From Branchiostoma floridae (taxonomy: Eukaryota; Chordata; Leptocardii; Amphioxiformes; Branchiostomatidae), in NCBI RefSeq assembly GCF_000003815.2, contig NC_049990.1, positions 17,576,029 to 17,640,028 on the forward strand: a stretch of 64,000 nucleotides of DNA, read 5' to 3'. Made by a program: the position numbers and the translations under genes. This document shows, in pieces, positions 25,626-37,079 of this stretch (positions are counted from its first letter, which is position 1; every line of letters begins with the position of its first letter). The notes below the pieces were generated by a model, which saw only the letters and a list, made by a program, of their open reading frames with translations, was not told the origin of the DNA and did no database searches.

Positions 25626-26445
25626 GTAGGTAAGAGTCGTTATATGCAAGAGTTGATCTTTGCCAATTATGAGGACGTTTTTCGTAGAAGTAACGGAAAA
25701 TCTTCACAGGAACGAACCATCTTTTCTGTTTTCAAACAAATATGAACAACCAAAGTTAATAGATTTCGTGGTTCAGAAGGTAAATTGTTCACTGTGAATA
25801 AAAGAAATCATGATAAAGCAGGTAAAAGATTCCAAAATACTAAGGAACATCCATTTATTCCCCTTTTTAACTTAATTGTTAGAAAACGTAATGTATTTTT
25901 TTTAATGATAATCAAGCCATCTTGGATTGGAATGTAAGACACTCAAGTCCTGATAATAATGCTGCTTTTAAAGTCTGAATTGTCAAATCGTCTCGTCTTG
26001 ATTTCATTAGAATGAAGGATACTTGGGGGCGACTACCTGCTAGTAGCTAGTGAATATTGCCCTGTCAATACTTGCTGGTGATCGTCCTGTCAGTAGCTTT
26101 GGGCGATTGCCCTGTGGGTATCAATATTGATGAACACCAAATTAAGTAGCATATCAAATAGTTGATATCAGAAAAAATTAAGTGTATCATAATGGATCAT
26201 GGCTGAGGTTAAGTTAGACATAATAATTGAACATTTAAACAGAAAAACAGCAGACAGTGTTTTGATTAAAAAGTTTTTGTTGCTCTGCACCATCAGGTAT
26301 CTCAAAGAAACTACAAACAGCATACTGATATCCGATTCAGAAAACACAAGGAGGTGTAACTTCTAGTACTACTGTAGAGTCACGATCCATACAGACAGAG
26401 CTCTGGGACGTCACCGTTGATCGTACACCTGGAACAGATACCGCC

Positions 26446-29400
26446 ATGGCGGAAAATGTACATTATGTCAATGAAAACGATAATAATTTGGTTAAAGCTG
26501 TATATCAAAATGATGATAATGATATGGCTGAAAATGTATATGAAAACGATAAAGATGTGGTTAAAGATGTATATGAACATGATGGTAAAGATGACGAAAA
26601 TCATACATTTAAAGATGTATATGAAAGTTCAGTATATGAAAACGAAGATGATATGGCTGAAGATGTATATGAAAATGATGAAGAAGTAGCTAAAGATGTA
26701 TGTGAAAATGACGAAGTTTTGGCTGAAAATGTTTATGAAAATGATTATGTAGCTGAAGATTTAAGTGAAAATGATAAAGATGTAGCTGAAGATTTATGTG
26801 AAAATGATGAAGATGTAGCTGAAAATGTAGTTGAAAATGATGAAGTTGTAGCTGAAGATGTATATGAAAATGACGAAGTTTTGGCTAAAAATGTTTATGA
26901 AAATGATGACGATGTAGCTGAAGATGTATATGAAAATGACAAAGGTGTGGCTGAAGATGTATATGAAAATGACAATGAAGATGATGATGATGAACATGTG
27001 TACCAGGATCTTGATGAACCAGTCGAAAGTGCCAACCCTCCACCAGGTAAGCCAAATATAGTGTACATCTTTTTTCACTAAACAAGGGATTTGACTTACT
27101 TTGCCTTTGTTTTGGACCTCAGCTATAATGTTTCCATAAAGAATTATTTGCTTCAAATAATAGCAAATAAGTATGTTTAAGATCTGAAGTTATCTAATTA
27201 GTGGGTTGCTTTTCCACGTAATGTTCTTGCTACGTCAGACTCACAAAACTCTTAGTTTCTGAGACAAAAATTGCAACGCCACAAAAATCAACTAAGTCTA
27301 CCATTCCATTGAAACTGGTCTCTCCCTGGCATTTTTGAGACAATAAACTCATGTTCGGTTTAATTGTTAGATACGTGTTTTCTCACCTGGTTTGATATAA
27401 CTTTGATAATTACATGCATAATGTGGAAATGTATTAATGGAGAATCATGGCTACAAGCTTCTCTTTAAGATTTCCATATGATTTATGAGTATACAGAACT
27501 CACGCAAAACGTGCCTATTTAAGACTAAAGCATTTTTGTCGATACGTTATCAAAAATTCGTACATCTTTTAAGAGCAAATGTCTGTAAGGATCAAACAAT
27601 GGTGGCAAAGGTAAAAAAATAGATTTGGCTCATATTTTGCACAGTGATAGTACTTGTTCAACAACCCCTCAAAATAGCTTTCTTTTAGATCAAAACTCCT
27701 TGTTACCATGGTAACGGGCAAACAAAGTTTTCTGGCCATTTTCCCCAATTTTCGCATCTCAAAAACACAGAAATCAGCATATTTTACGGTACTGTCTCGG
27801 CAACACCTTTAAACCTATCATCAAAATAAAACAAGATCTAAATAGACCAACATTTTGGCTTTTTAAGAATTGTTGTGAAATTTCCAAAGTCGTACATTTT
27901 AGTTCTTGGGCAGCCTGAAAACAGTGCAATGTTTCAAGCTTCAAAAAAATGTGATTTTTGGCCCAACTTTGTAACGCTATAAGTGCCGCTCTGGTACTTT
28001 TTTTGGCTTGCAATTTGTACCATATATAGATCATTAGAATATCTATCAAATGCATTGTTGCAAAGTTTGGGGTCTTGTTTGGTTGTCACGTGACTGTCCC
28101 TAAAAGTAGGCCACTTTTTGTGTTTGGCGAAAATTGTGAACTTTAGCCATGTTTAAAGTACGCTACATGACGAAGTAAAATATATTTCTAAATTAACTTC
28201 TTATCAAATGTGGATCTATGTATTGCCTATCAAATAAATGCTTGTAGAGTTTCGGGTCATGACGTTTAGTCACGTGGTTGTCCCTGAAAGTAGGCCATTT
28301 TTTGCATTTGACGAAAATTGTGAATTTTAGCCATGTTCAACATACGCTACGTGACGAAGTAAACAAGGATTCTTATTCAACTTCTGATCAAATGTACATC
28401 TATGTATTGTCTATCATATAAATGCTTGTAGAGTTTCGGATCATAATGTAAAGTCACGTGGTTGTCCCTGAAAGTAGGCCATTTTTTTACATTTGACGAA
28501 AATTGTGAATTTTAGCCATGTTCAACGTACGCTACGTGACGAAGTAAACAAGAATTCTTATTCAACTTCTGATCAAATGTACATCTATGTATTGTCTATC
28601 ATATAAATGCTTGTAAAGTTTTGGATCATAACGTAAAGTCACGTGGTTGTCCCTGAAAGTTGGCCATTTTTTGCATTTGACAAAAATTGTGACCTTTAGC
28701 CATGTTCAACGAACGCTAGATTGCGAAGCAAAATAAAATTCTGATTCAACTTCCTGTCAAAGGTAAATCTATGTATTGCCTATCAAATGAATACTTGTAG
28801 AAAATTAGATAATGAAGTAAAGTCACGTGGTTGTCCTTGAAAGTAGGCCACTCTTTTCATTGGACGAAAATTGTGAATTTTCAAAGTACGCTACGTGTAC
28901 CCTGGTATCCATAATCCAGCCGTATTATAGTTCCCGAGTCTCTTTTGTCCTCTTCGCAGATACATATTTCACTCGTTCTCATTGAAATGTAAAAAAATCA
29001 AGGCCTTATTGACTACATCATTTAGGTATAAGAGGATGTCCCTAGGGACACTTAAAAATAGAAAGCTTCGAAGAATGGTAACGTTCGTTACAGTCATTTC
29101 TGTACAACATTTTGTAAGCAAGGTGGGATACAAATGGCAGTCAACAACCCTTCCTTGTTTCTTTAGAAAGCCAGAAAAACTGTGCAGCGTCACAAAAACG
29201 GTCATTTCTTGTCTTATACGTGGATAATATAACCGTGGCAACCATCAAACTGGTGGTGGTAACGTTTGTTACCGAATTTGGCAACAGGAGTAACCCACCT
29301 CACACAGCCTCCAAGATCAGTGACAGTACCGATCTGGCGTTATCGGGCAAAGGGCCTGCTCAGCTGGTTTCATCTACCGAACAATCATTCTGGGAACTGA

Positions 29401-32400
29401 ATTGTTGCATTTTTGGCTACTATTTGAATTCTTCGTTTGTGCTCAGGCAACAACCATTTTTTTTACGGGGGTGAAATTCCACCCGTGGCTAAGATAATCT
29501 TCCAAGCCATCAACCAAAATGAATCTTTTGGAAAACATTCCAGGGATTGTGGAAAAATGAAGGAACCTGTGATTTTGTCTAAAATTTGCTGCAAATCAAG
29601 TCGCAAAAGCAGGAGACAGCATTTTTACATTTAAATGAGAACGAGCCATTTGCGAAGAGGACAGAGGAGACTCGGAAGCTATAATATAGCTGGATACCAG
29701 GCTACACTACGTGACGAAATTAAGAAGAATTCTGATTAAACTTCTGGTCAAATGTACATCTTTGTATTCTTAATTTTCTTTCTTCGAATAAATGCTTGTC
29801 GAGTTTCGGGTCATGACATTTAGTCACATGGTTGTCCCTGAAGCCAGGTCACTTTATGTGCTCGACAAAAATCGTGAATTTTAGCGCATTATAGAACATT
29901 TAAAACGACATGAATTTAAAACGACATCTTAGTTACATTATCAAAAATTGATATTTACAATTATAACAGAGTCATCGCTTAAGTCAGCTTTAATTCAACA
30001 CTGTAAGCCCATTATCAGTCATTACTATAGTACCAATATGATATGCATTGGACATTGACAATGTTAAAAGAAAGAAACTGTTCAAGAGACATCTTCTCCA
30101 AAGTAACAGAACCTCCTAACAGCATTTAGCTAACTATCTGCCCTACTTTAGGGAGCAACTGCACCGCAAAGAAAGACGACCCCAAGCCTTAATAACACTC
30201 ATTCAACAGACAATGTTAAGGGCTACACATAATCAGAGCCAGTGCCAGTAAAGTATGTCAGTTCCCCAATTCGACAGATTTAACTACAGCCCTAAATGGC
30301 GATTTCTGGCCAAAAGCAAAATTGACCTAATTTCAGGGACAACCACGTGACTAAAAGTCATGATCTGAAACTCTGCAAGCATTCATCTGATAGACAATAC
30401 CTAGATGTACATTTGACTTGAAGTTGAATAAGAATTCTTGTTCACTTTGACACCCAGCGTACGTTGAACATGGTTAAAATTCACAATTTTCGTCAAATGC
30501 AAAAAATGGTCTACTTTCAGGGGCAACCACGTGACTGAACGTTATGATCCGAAACTTTGCAAGCATTCATTTGCTAGAAAGTACATAAATGTACATTTGA
30601 CTAGAAGTTAAATAAGAATCCTTGTTTACTTCGTCACGTAGCGTACGTTAAACATGGCTAAAATTCACAATTTTCGTCAAATGCAAAAAATGGTCTACTT
30701 TCAGGGGCAACCACGTGACTAAACGTCATGACCCGAAACTCTACAAGCATTTATTTGATAGGCAATACATAGATCCACATTTGATAAGAAGTTGATTTAG
30801 AAATATATTTTACTTCGTCATGTAGCGTACTTTGAACATGGCTAAAATTCACAATTTTCGCCAAACACAAAAAGTGGCCTACTTTTAGGGACAGTCACGT
30901 GACATCCAAACAAGACCCCAAACTTTGCAACAATGCATTTGATAGATATTCTAATGATCTATATATGGTACAAATTTCAAGCCAACAAAAGTACCAGAGC
31001 GGCACTTATAGCGTTACAAAGTTGGGCCAAAAATCACATTTTTTTGAAGCTTGAAACATTGCACTGTTTTCAGGCTGCCCAAGAACTAAAATGTACGACT
31101 TTGGAAATTTCACAACAATTTTTAAAAAGCCAAAATGTTGGTCTATTTAGATCTTGTTTTGTTTTGATGATAGGTTTAAAGGTGTTGTCGAGACAGTGCC
31201 GTAAAATATGCTGATTTCTGTGTTTTTGAGATGCGAAAATTGAGGAAATGGCCAGAAAACTTTGTTTGCCCGTTACCATGGCAACAAGGAGTTTTGATCT
31301 AAAAGAAAGCTATTTTGAGGGGTTGTGGACCAAGTACTATCACTGTGCAAAATATGAGCCAAATCTATTTTTTGACCTTTGCCACCATTGTTTGATCCTT
31401 ACAGATCCTTAAGATGCTTAACATATACTTACTACAATGTTTAACTATGATCTAATTAATCAATTGCCACAGACAAGGGACCTGCACCCCGTGGCCGGAT
31501 ACGCCCGTCGCGCACATGCGCACAGCTGGTTTGTGCAGTCATCACTGCATCCGCTGGACTAGCAATGATCCTGTCAGTACTCTTCATCGCCGGGCCCCTG
31601 GAATCCCGTCCTCATCCTACATCAACAAATAGGCATATCAAGGTAAATTCCTTTCGTAGGGTTCTCCCTTTGCTGACGTATAACATATATCACTTTTGTT
31701 TATCGTTTTAATAACCCTTAAAATCTCATAATCTTGGGAATTACTAGGTCATAATTTTTCCTTACTTTTTCTTAGCGATCACTGTAATCATTTTGCCACG
31801 TCAATGTCAGACATATATTTTGGCAAGCTTAGGTCTAAATTGGTTTAGTTTATTATCATAGTTTATAAAAAGGAGATCAGAAGGACTTACACTAACAATG
31901 CATCACGCTAACGTTTCTTTCCTCACAATTTCGGCCCTCGTTGGGAACATGCCTAGCAAACCTGATTATTTTGCTGTAAAAATATAAACAGTTGTTATTG
32001 TTGTTGTTGTTCGCCCTGTAATTTAACCTGCAAGTGAAGGAAATTTGACTTCTGTGTCAGACGACAACGATGGAAACAGTTTACACCACGGCAAAGAATA
32101 TCTAACTATAGTGTACAAGGTTGATATCTTTTGAATGAAAGGGGATGCTTACATTTCCCGAAATGCCTTACAAAGGCGATTATTGATATGCGAATGGATA
32201 AAGTTTTGTATATTCAGTTTTTATACAAATCAATCAATGCACCAATATCACATGTATAAATCATAACAATTCCTAATTTGAAAAATATAAGTTTACAATT
32301 TTTGATGCCTTTGAATATTTAACCTTACAACCCATGTTCAATAAAATCTGAAAGGAGTATTTATATATAAAAACTACTATTTCGATTTAATGAAACTGCT

Positions 32401-33811
32401 AAATGTAATCAGTAGATGTTAACTTTAAGTATAATATTGATATATGATGCTTAAGTTTGGAAAACAAACATCCGTTAACAACAGTTATCCTGTATATAAG
32501 AAAGGAACCAAAACCGCTTCTTGCTCCGATGTCCCAATAATATATTTTGTTTGTTTCTTCACTAGGAATCGGAATTGTTGCCGACCGAAGAAAGCTCACA
32601 AACCGAGATAAGAAGAGTTCAAACTACCACAACTCTGGATACTTCCACCAAGATAGAGAGTAAGTGACACATATCATTAATGTTAACGCATTTTACTCAA
32701 TACGAGCTATTTAAGTACAATAAAAAGAAACATATTGCTTAGATTTTTTTCGCGAATAAAAAATTCCACTCGTCTGCTTTTTAATACCGTTTGGAATAAA
32801 GATCTTCCTATTCTTAAGTCATCGATACAAATCGAAGTTGCCATTATCAATATAATCTTTATGGAACATATATGGATTTGTGGAATTTATAAAATCCACC
32901 ACTAAGAACCATAATAATAATAATAATAATGCCTATCTACACTATCTATTATATCATGAATATTAATATTAATATCTTCCGTTGTAGGGACGACGGAAGA
33001 TGAAAAACGTGACGTCATCACGTTTGGTGGGCAGGGATCCACACTGGGGAAGTTCGCTCATCTTAGTGGAGTTGTTGTTTCTTCTAGAAACGAGATATTC
33101 GTAGTCGATCATTACAACAGTCGGATCCAAGTATTTAACATGAAGGGTGTTTACATTCGTCATTACTTGACAACTGTACCCGGGAAAACCCGCAGTACCA
33201 TTAATCCTGCAAGTCTGTCCATTGACGGCAATGACAACCTGTGGGTAGTGGGGAATGTTAAATTTTTCTCCTATGTTGTGAGATACAATAGTGATGGTCG
33301 AGCTTTGAATAAGTTCGAGGTGCCACGTAGTAGACGCGTCCCAACGATTGCAGTCGATACAAAAAGTAATCATATTCTAGTCACAAAAAGTGACAGAGTA
33401 GGACAGCAGCTTTATATATATCATCCAAATGGCTCGTTTGTTAGAAAGCTTGAGGGTTCATTTTCTGGATTCATTGCGGAAAATAGGGCTGGAAACATTC
33501 TTACGATACGATTTAGCATGGTTCACATTTATAACCAGACAGGTCACCTTCTGTTGAGTTTTGGGGGCCATGGTAGCCGTGATAGTGATCCCAGAGGAAT
33601 CTGCACGGATATTTCAGGTAATATCTTTGTAGCAGTTCGTAGTGATGTACTTGGAAACGGTTGGGTGTCCATGTTTACAAGTCGTGGACAGTTCGTTCGC
33701 CATGTTGTTACTGGGCTGAGGATGGTAAATCATATTGCAGTGGGTAAAGAGGGACAGTTGGTAGCAACTGATGCTAAGGAGAACACGGTGACGATTTACA
33801 CCAATTACTAA
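26446..33811 (+). CDS. Gene C: type II membrane protein, degenerating YxN tail plus NHL propeller
   Basis: Five coding exons: 26446-27046, 31473-31642, 32061-32090, 32566-32659 and 32988-33811, about 572 residues, phases 1,0,0,1. The start has a strong context (GCCATGG), and there is no earlier ATG after the inferred acceptor at 26296. The region matching gene B's start has lost its ATG and carries an in-frame TGA, so the protein is about 47 residues shorter at its N-terminus. The tail has ten YxN motifs, but in several units tyrosine is replaced by Cys, Ser or Val (DVCEND, DLSEND, NVVEND). The TM exon reads LVCAVITASAGLAMILSVLF. The third exon ends in a GC donor (ACG|GCAAAG). The NHL exon is close to gene B (SLSIDGNDNLWVVG, FTSRGQFVRHVVTGLRMVNH). 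Intron 1 (4.4 kb) is filled by a nested fold-back element. AATAAA is at 34065-34070. Confidence 0.85.
26460..27010 (+). repeat. Gene C coding minirepeat with tyrosine loss
   Basis: Units of the VYENDxDVAED type continue at about 11-residue spacing. Position 2 is Tyr in the first and last thirds but Cys, Ser, Cys and Val in the central units. Reading frame and acidity are kept while the tyrosine is not. The tail ends EHVYQDLDEP. Confidence 0.85.
27563..31416. mobile_element. Fold-back element with long arms, in gene C intron 1
   Basis: The left arm (27563 to about 28900, continuing 29698-29890 after a nested insertion) is the inverted copy of the right arm (about 30290-31416). The outer ends match as CATCTT...CTGTAAGGATCAAAC against its complement. 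A 93-codon frame is found at 27774-28055 on minus and 30933-31214 on plus with only a few differences; it is a consequence of the arms and not a recognised protein. Inside each arm a unit of about 183 bp with GTCACGTGGTTGTCCCTGAA and GAAAATTGTGAATTTTAGCC repeats four to six times. Long inverted repeats built of sub-repeats are typical of fold-back transposons. No transposase is present. Confidence 0.88.
28903..29697. mobile_element. Second inverted-repeat element nested in the fold-back arm
   Basis: CCTGGTATCC, GAGTCTC, TGTCCTCTTCGCA and CTCGTTCTCAT at 28906-28985 recur inverted at about 29632-29694, a terminal repeat of roughly 75 bp with mismatches. The arm resumes on the far side with CTACACTACGTGACGAAAT, so this element inserted later into an existing fold-back. 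The interior has short open frames without recognisable domains. Confidence 0.78.
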
Positions 33812-34064
33812 TGCAGATAGTCCTTTTTGCCATGTGTAAGGATCCGGGCAATATTAACTGATTTGACTTCATGGCAAACTTTGCAAGAACAAGCATAATC
33901 ATTGCAGTATTTATCACCTACATTAAACAAATGTAATCAAGAATATAGAAATCCATTAGAAATGTTATACCCGACTTATTATCTCAGAATGTATGTGAAA
34001 TTATAATAGAGACTATATGGCGAATGGAAGATAGGATTTTAATGAAAATGCCCATATATGCAGA

Positions 34065-34070
34065 AATAAA
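34065..34070 (+). terminator. Probable polyA signal of gene C
   Basis: AATAAA about 255 bases after the gene C stop, in sequence that is otherwise homologous to the gene B 3' flank. Confidence 0.45.
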
Positions 34071-34439
34071 GAATAACTGTCTTGAGATTATCAGATGATT
34101 ATTTCATGTTTGTATCCCAGTATGCTTACTGCCTCAACAAGTAAACCAGCTGATTTTGCTATGGCTGGTCCGTTCATTAAGTTTAAAGGCTATATGACTT
34201 GAAGCAAAATATAATATGCAATCATGCAAATCTTAAAATTGGGGAAACTACTATTATTTTAGACACATGTATCCATCTGTTGAAAAAAGGGATTTTAGCC
34301 ATCTTTTAACCTTGTGTTTTTGTGCCAGATGATTTTATAATAAAATGTGATTTTTCGGCTCTGTCCGACGTACGGTAAAATGGACGAGTGATTGGTCGCA
34401 TGCATATTGGTTTGAGATTTCACTTGCGATATTTTTAAT

Positions 34440-34660
34440 CATTTAAAATTAAAACTACTTCTGTCCAACATCCCGACCTATTTTCCCGTGAAAGGTCTAG
34501 ACAATTAGTTAATTGTTGCTTTTGGAGCAATCACCAGAACACCTCTATTTCTCGTCGACGCTTCTAAAGGCACGCTTAAGTCTATCTGTTCCTGAGTACC
34601 ATGCAAACAGCTTTTGGTATTTATCAATAATCACTTAGTCGTTGTGCTGACATACAATAA
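34440..34660 (+). repeat. Orphan upstream-block relic after gene C
   Basis: GACCTATTTTCCCGTGAAAG, GTCTAGACAATTAG, GAGCAATCACC, CACCTCTATTTCTCGTCGACG and TTCTAAAGG match the upstream blocks of genes A-C, but no NHL-family exon follows. It marks the right end of the ancient tandem array. Confidence 0.6.
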
Positions 34661-35084
34661 TTGATGCAAGCTGATCGAAGTGGCGCTGCCTATTAGCTTC
34701 ATCTGTGTGTTAGATGTGTTTTTATGGCTTTATATCCTTTTAGGCGCCCAAGACCAATACAACTAGTGTAGATAATAGTTTATACAATGACGATAATAGT
34801 ATTCTTACTGCTCTGATCACATTGCAAGGAATTTTCCTCAATTTGAATCTATGACAGAAAATATTCTATGTATAACAAACCCATATCAACCTATATTCGT
34901 ATGACAAACAGAAGAGAGGAGGCCGAACCTATCTATTTGAGAAGTTTTAGAACCCATGTTTAAAAGCATTCACTGTATTTCTTTCGCTCTATAAAAAACA
35001 ATAAATACATGACAATGAATTATAAAACATAAACAGTGCAAGGAAGGCCATAATGCCTCCCGTTACTAACTTATTACAATTCAT
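34661..35084. other. Intergenic, nothing recognised
   Basis: AT-rich; no open frame or repeat that I can support. Confidence 0.35.
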
Positions 35085-35530
35085 ATAAATTAAACAAAGG
35101 AAATAAGTATGGATAATAAATAACGGAACCAATGAAATTAAAGCATATTACACTAAATGACCAACCATTATATAAGTTATAAATTGAATGTTACCAGCAG
35201 TAAACAAAGAAGTTTATAAATTAAACAAAAGGACTAAATATAGATAATACATGGCGGAACCAATAGAATGAAATCACATGCACTAAATAATCAACCATAA
35301 TCATCGTAATAATAAATGGATATAAGTATAAATTGAAAGTTACCAGTAGTAAACAAGGACGTTTATGAATTAAACAAAATAAAGAATTATGGATAAAAAA
35401 TAACGTCGCCGATAGAATGAAAACAAATTGCATAAAATAAGTACGCATAATATAAGTAATAATGGGTGAATATAAGTTACTGAAAGTTACCAGTAGTTTA
35501 AATGTAGCAAAAGAGGGACTTAATTCAAAT
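35085..35530. repeat. Diverged tandem repeat, about 130-150 bp unit, three copies
   Basis: AATTAAACAAA, ATGGATAATAAATAACGG, AATAGAATGAAA, and AAGTTACCAGTAGTAAACAA recur in order starting near 35087, 35219 and 35367. The 116-codon minus frame over it is a by-product of the AT-rich repeat. Confidence 0.65.
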
Positions 35531-35926
35531 GTATTATTCATGCTGTTCCAAACTGTTGGATCTCTGCACATATTATAAAAGAAAATTGCATTAAATAGTT
35601 GCTATTTCTTGTGTAACGGATCTGGATATTTGAGTGTGATAAAAGGGTATTATAGTAAATTTCAGGAAGGCAAAAACAGTCATAGATAATCTGTTACTTA
35701 AAAATCTAGTTTGAATTCTATAATATGTCGTTATGTTATATGTACTTTGCTACTATTTTTGTGCCTGTTCGCTCGACTTAACCAACTTGGTCATAAATGT
35801 ACAATAAAGGCTTTCTTCATTTATGTTGTTTAGCTAAGCGGTGTAGGAAGTTTTAAGTATATCGTAACACTAGTCACAATGACTAAACATAAGTCATAAA
35901 CTTTTTTCTTCCCTAGCCATAGAGTA

Positions 35927-37069
35927 TTAACGTTTGACCTTGAGTTGTTTCCCTTTTGTATGTACCTTCATATGACTATTGAGACCAGACCTGTAGCCTG
36001 ACCTGTATTCACACTGATCACACGAGTAGGGCTTCTCACCAGTGTGTTTAGCCATGTGTGTATCTATATTGCTTTTCCATACACTTCGGTAGTCACAAAG
36101 GTCACACTTATGTGGCTTCTCTCTTGTATGCAATTGCCTATGCTTAGAGAGGTGTGATAAGTGCGCTGTTCTAAACCCACACTTCTCACACATGTAGGGT
36201 TTATCACCAGTATGTTGAGCCATGTGCTTCTCCAAGCTTTTTTTTCCACTTAGAGCGAAAGTCACACTGCTCACACTTGTACGGCTGGCCACCTGTAGTT
36301 TTAACCCCATGTACCTTCATATGACTGGATAGACCAGACTTGTCAACTGTCTTGTAGCCACATTTATCACACATATAGGGTTTGTCACCGGCATGTTTAG
36401 CCTTGTGTTTGTCTATGTTTATTTTTTGCTTTGCTGAATAGTCGCACTGGTCACACCTGTATGGTTTTTCACCTGTATGTATTTTCATATGCCTGGAAAG
36501 GTGCGACTTGTGGGCCGTAGTGTGACCACATTCCTCACACATGAACCGCTTTGATTCACACCGGTGTGTCTAGTCATGTGTAGATCCAAGCTTTGCTTCC
36601 AAACCGTGCAAAAGTCGCACTGGTCACACTTATACGGCTTTTCTCCTGTGTGTATTTGCATATGTTTTGACAGGCTACTTCTGTTTACAGTTTTGATACC
36701 GCACTCTCCACACTTGTAAGGTTTCTCACCAGTATGTTTTATGATGTGTACATCTAATGCGTGCTTCCAAAGTGTTGAATAGTCACACTGGTCACACTTG
36801 TACGTCTTTTCTCCTGTGTGAATCTTCATATGTTCAGATAAACATCTCTTGTTTGCTGTTTTGTATCCACACCCTCCACACGTGTAAGGTTTCTCACCGG
36901 TATGTTTTATCATGTGTTTATCTAGTGCGTGCTTCCACGTTGTTGAATAGTCACACTGGTCACACTTTTTTCTTGTATGTATTTTCGCATGTCTGGAGAG
37001 GTACCACGTATACACTGTACTGTAACTACACTCCTTACACTGGATATTTTTGTTGTAATATGTAGACAT
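35927..37069 (-). CDS. C2H2 zinc-finger protein, 13 fingers, two frame breaks
   Basis: One intronless minus-strand region encodes thirteen C2H2 fingers joined mostly by HTGEKPY-type linkers. It is a probable nuclear DNA-binding protein. The start is the ATG at 37069 (MSTYYNKNIQCKECSYSTV). Fingers 1-6 are in the first frame, 7-10 in a second and the end of 10 to 13 in a third, stopping at 35927. The first break is in the linker after finger 6, which reads HTGVNQSG and has five extra bases. The second is in finger 10 at an eight-A run (eight T at 36238-36245), where seven would keep frame. Fingers alternate between a CxxCDYST type and a CxxCGYKT type, so pairs were duplicated. The linker between fingers 1 and 2 is short (HTRKKC). 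No KRAB, SCAN or BTB domain is visible. It is either a recent pseudogene or partly an assembly error; as read, only fingers 1-6 would be made. Confidence 0.8.
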
Positions 37070-37079
37070 AATTGTATTT

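Noticed and set aside
27774-31214. A duplicated 93-residue protein on opposite strands
   Set aside because: Both copies lie inside the arms of the fold-back element, show no known domain, and are explained by the inverted repeat.
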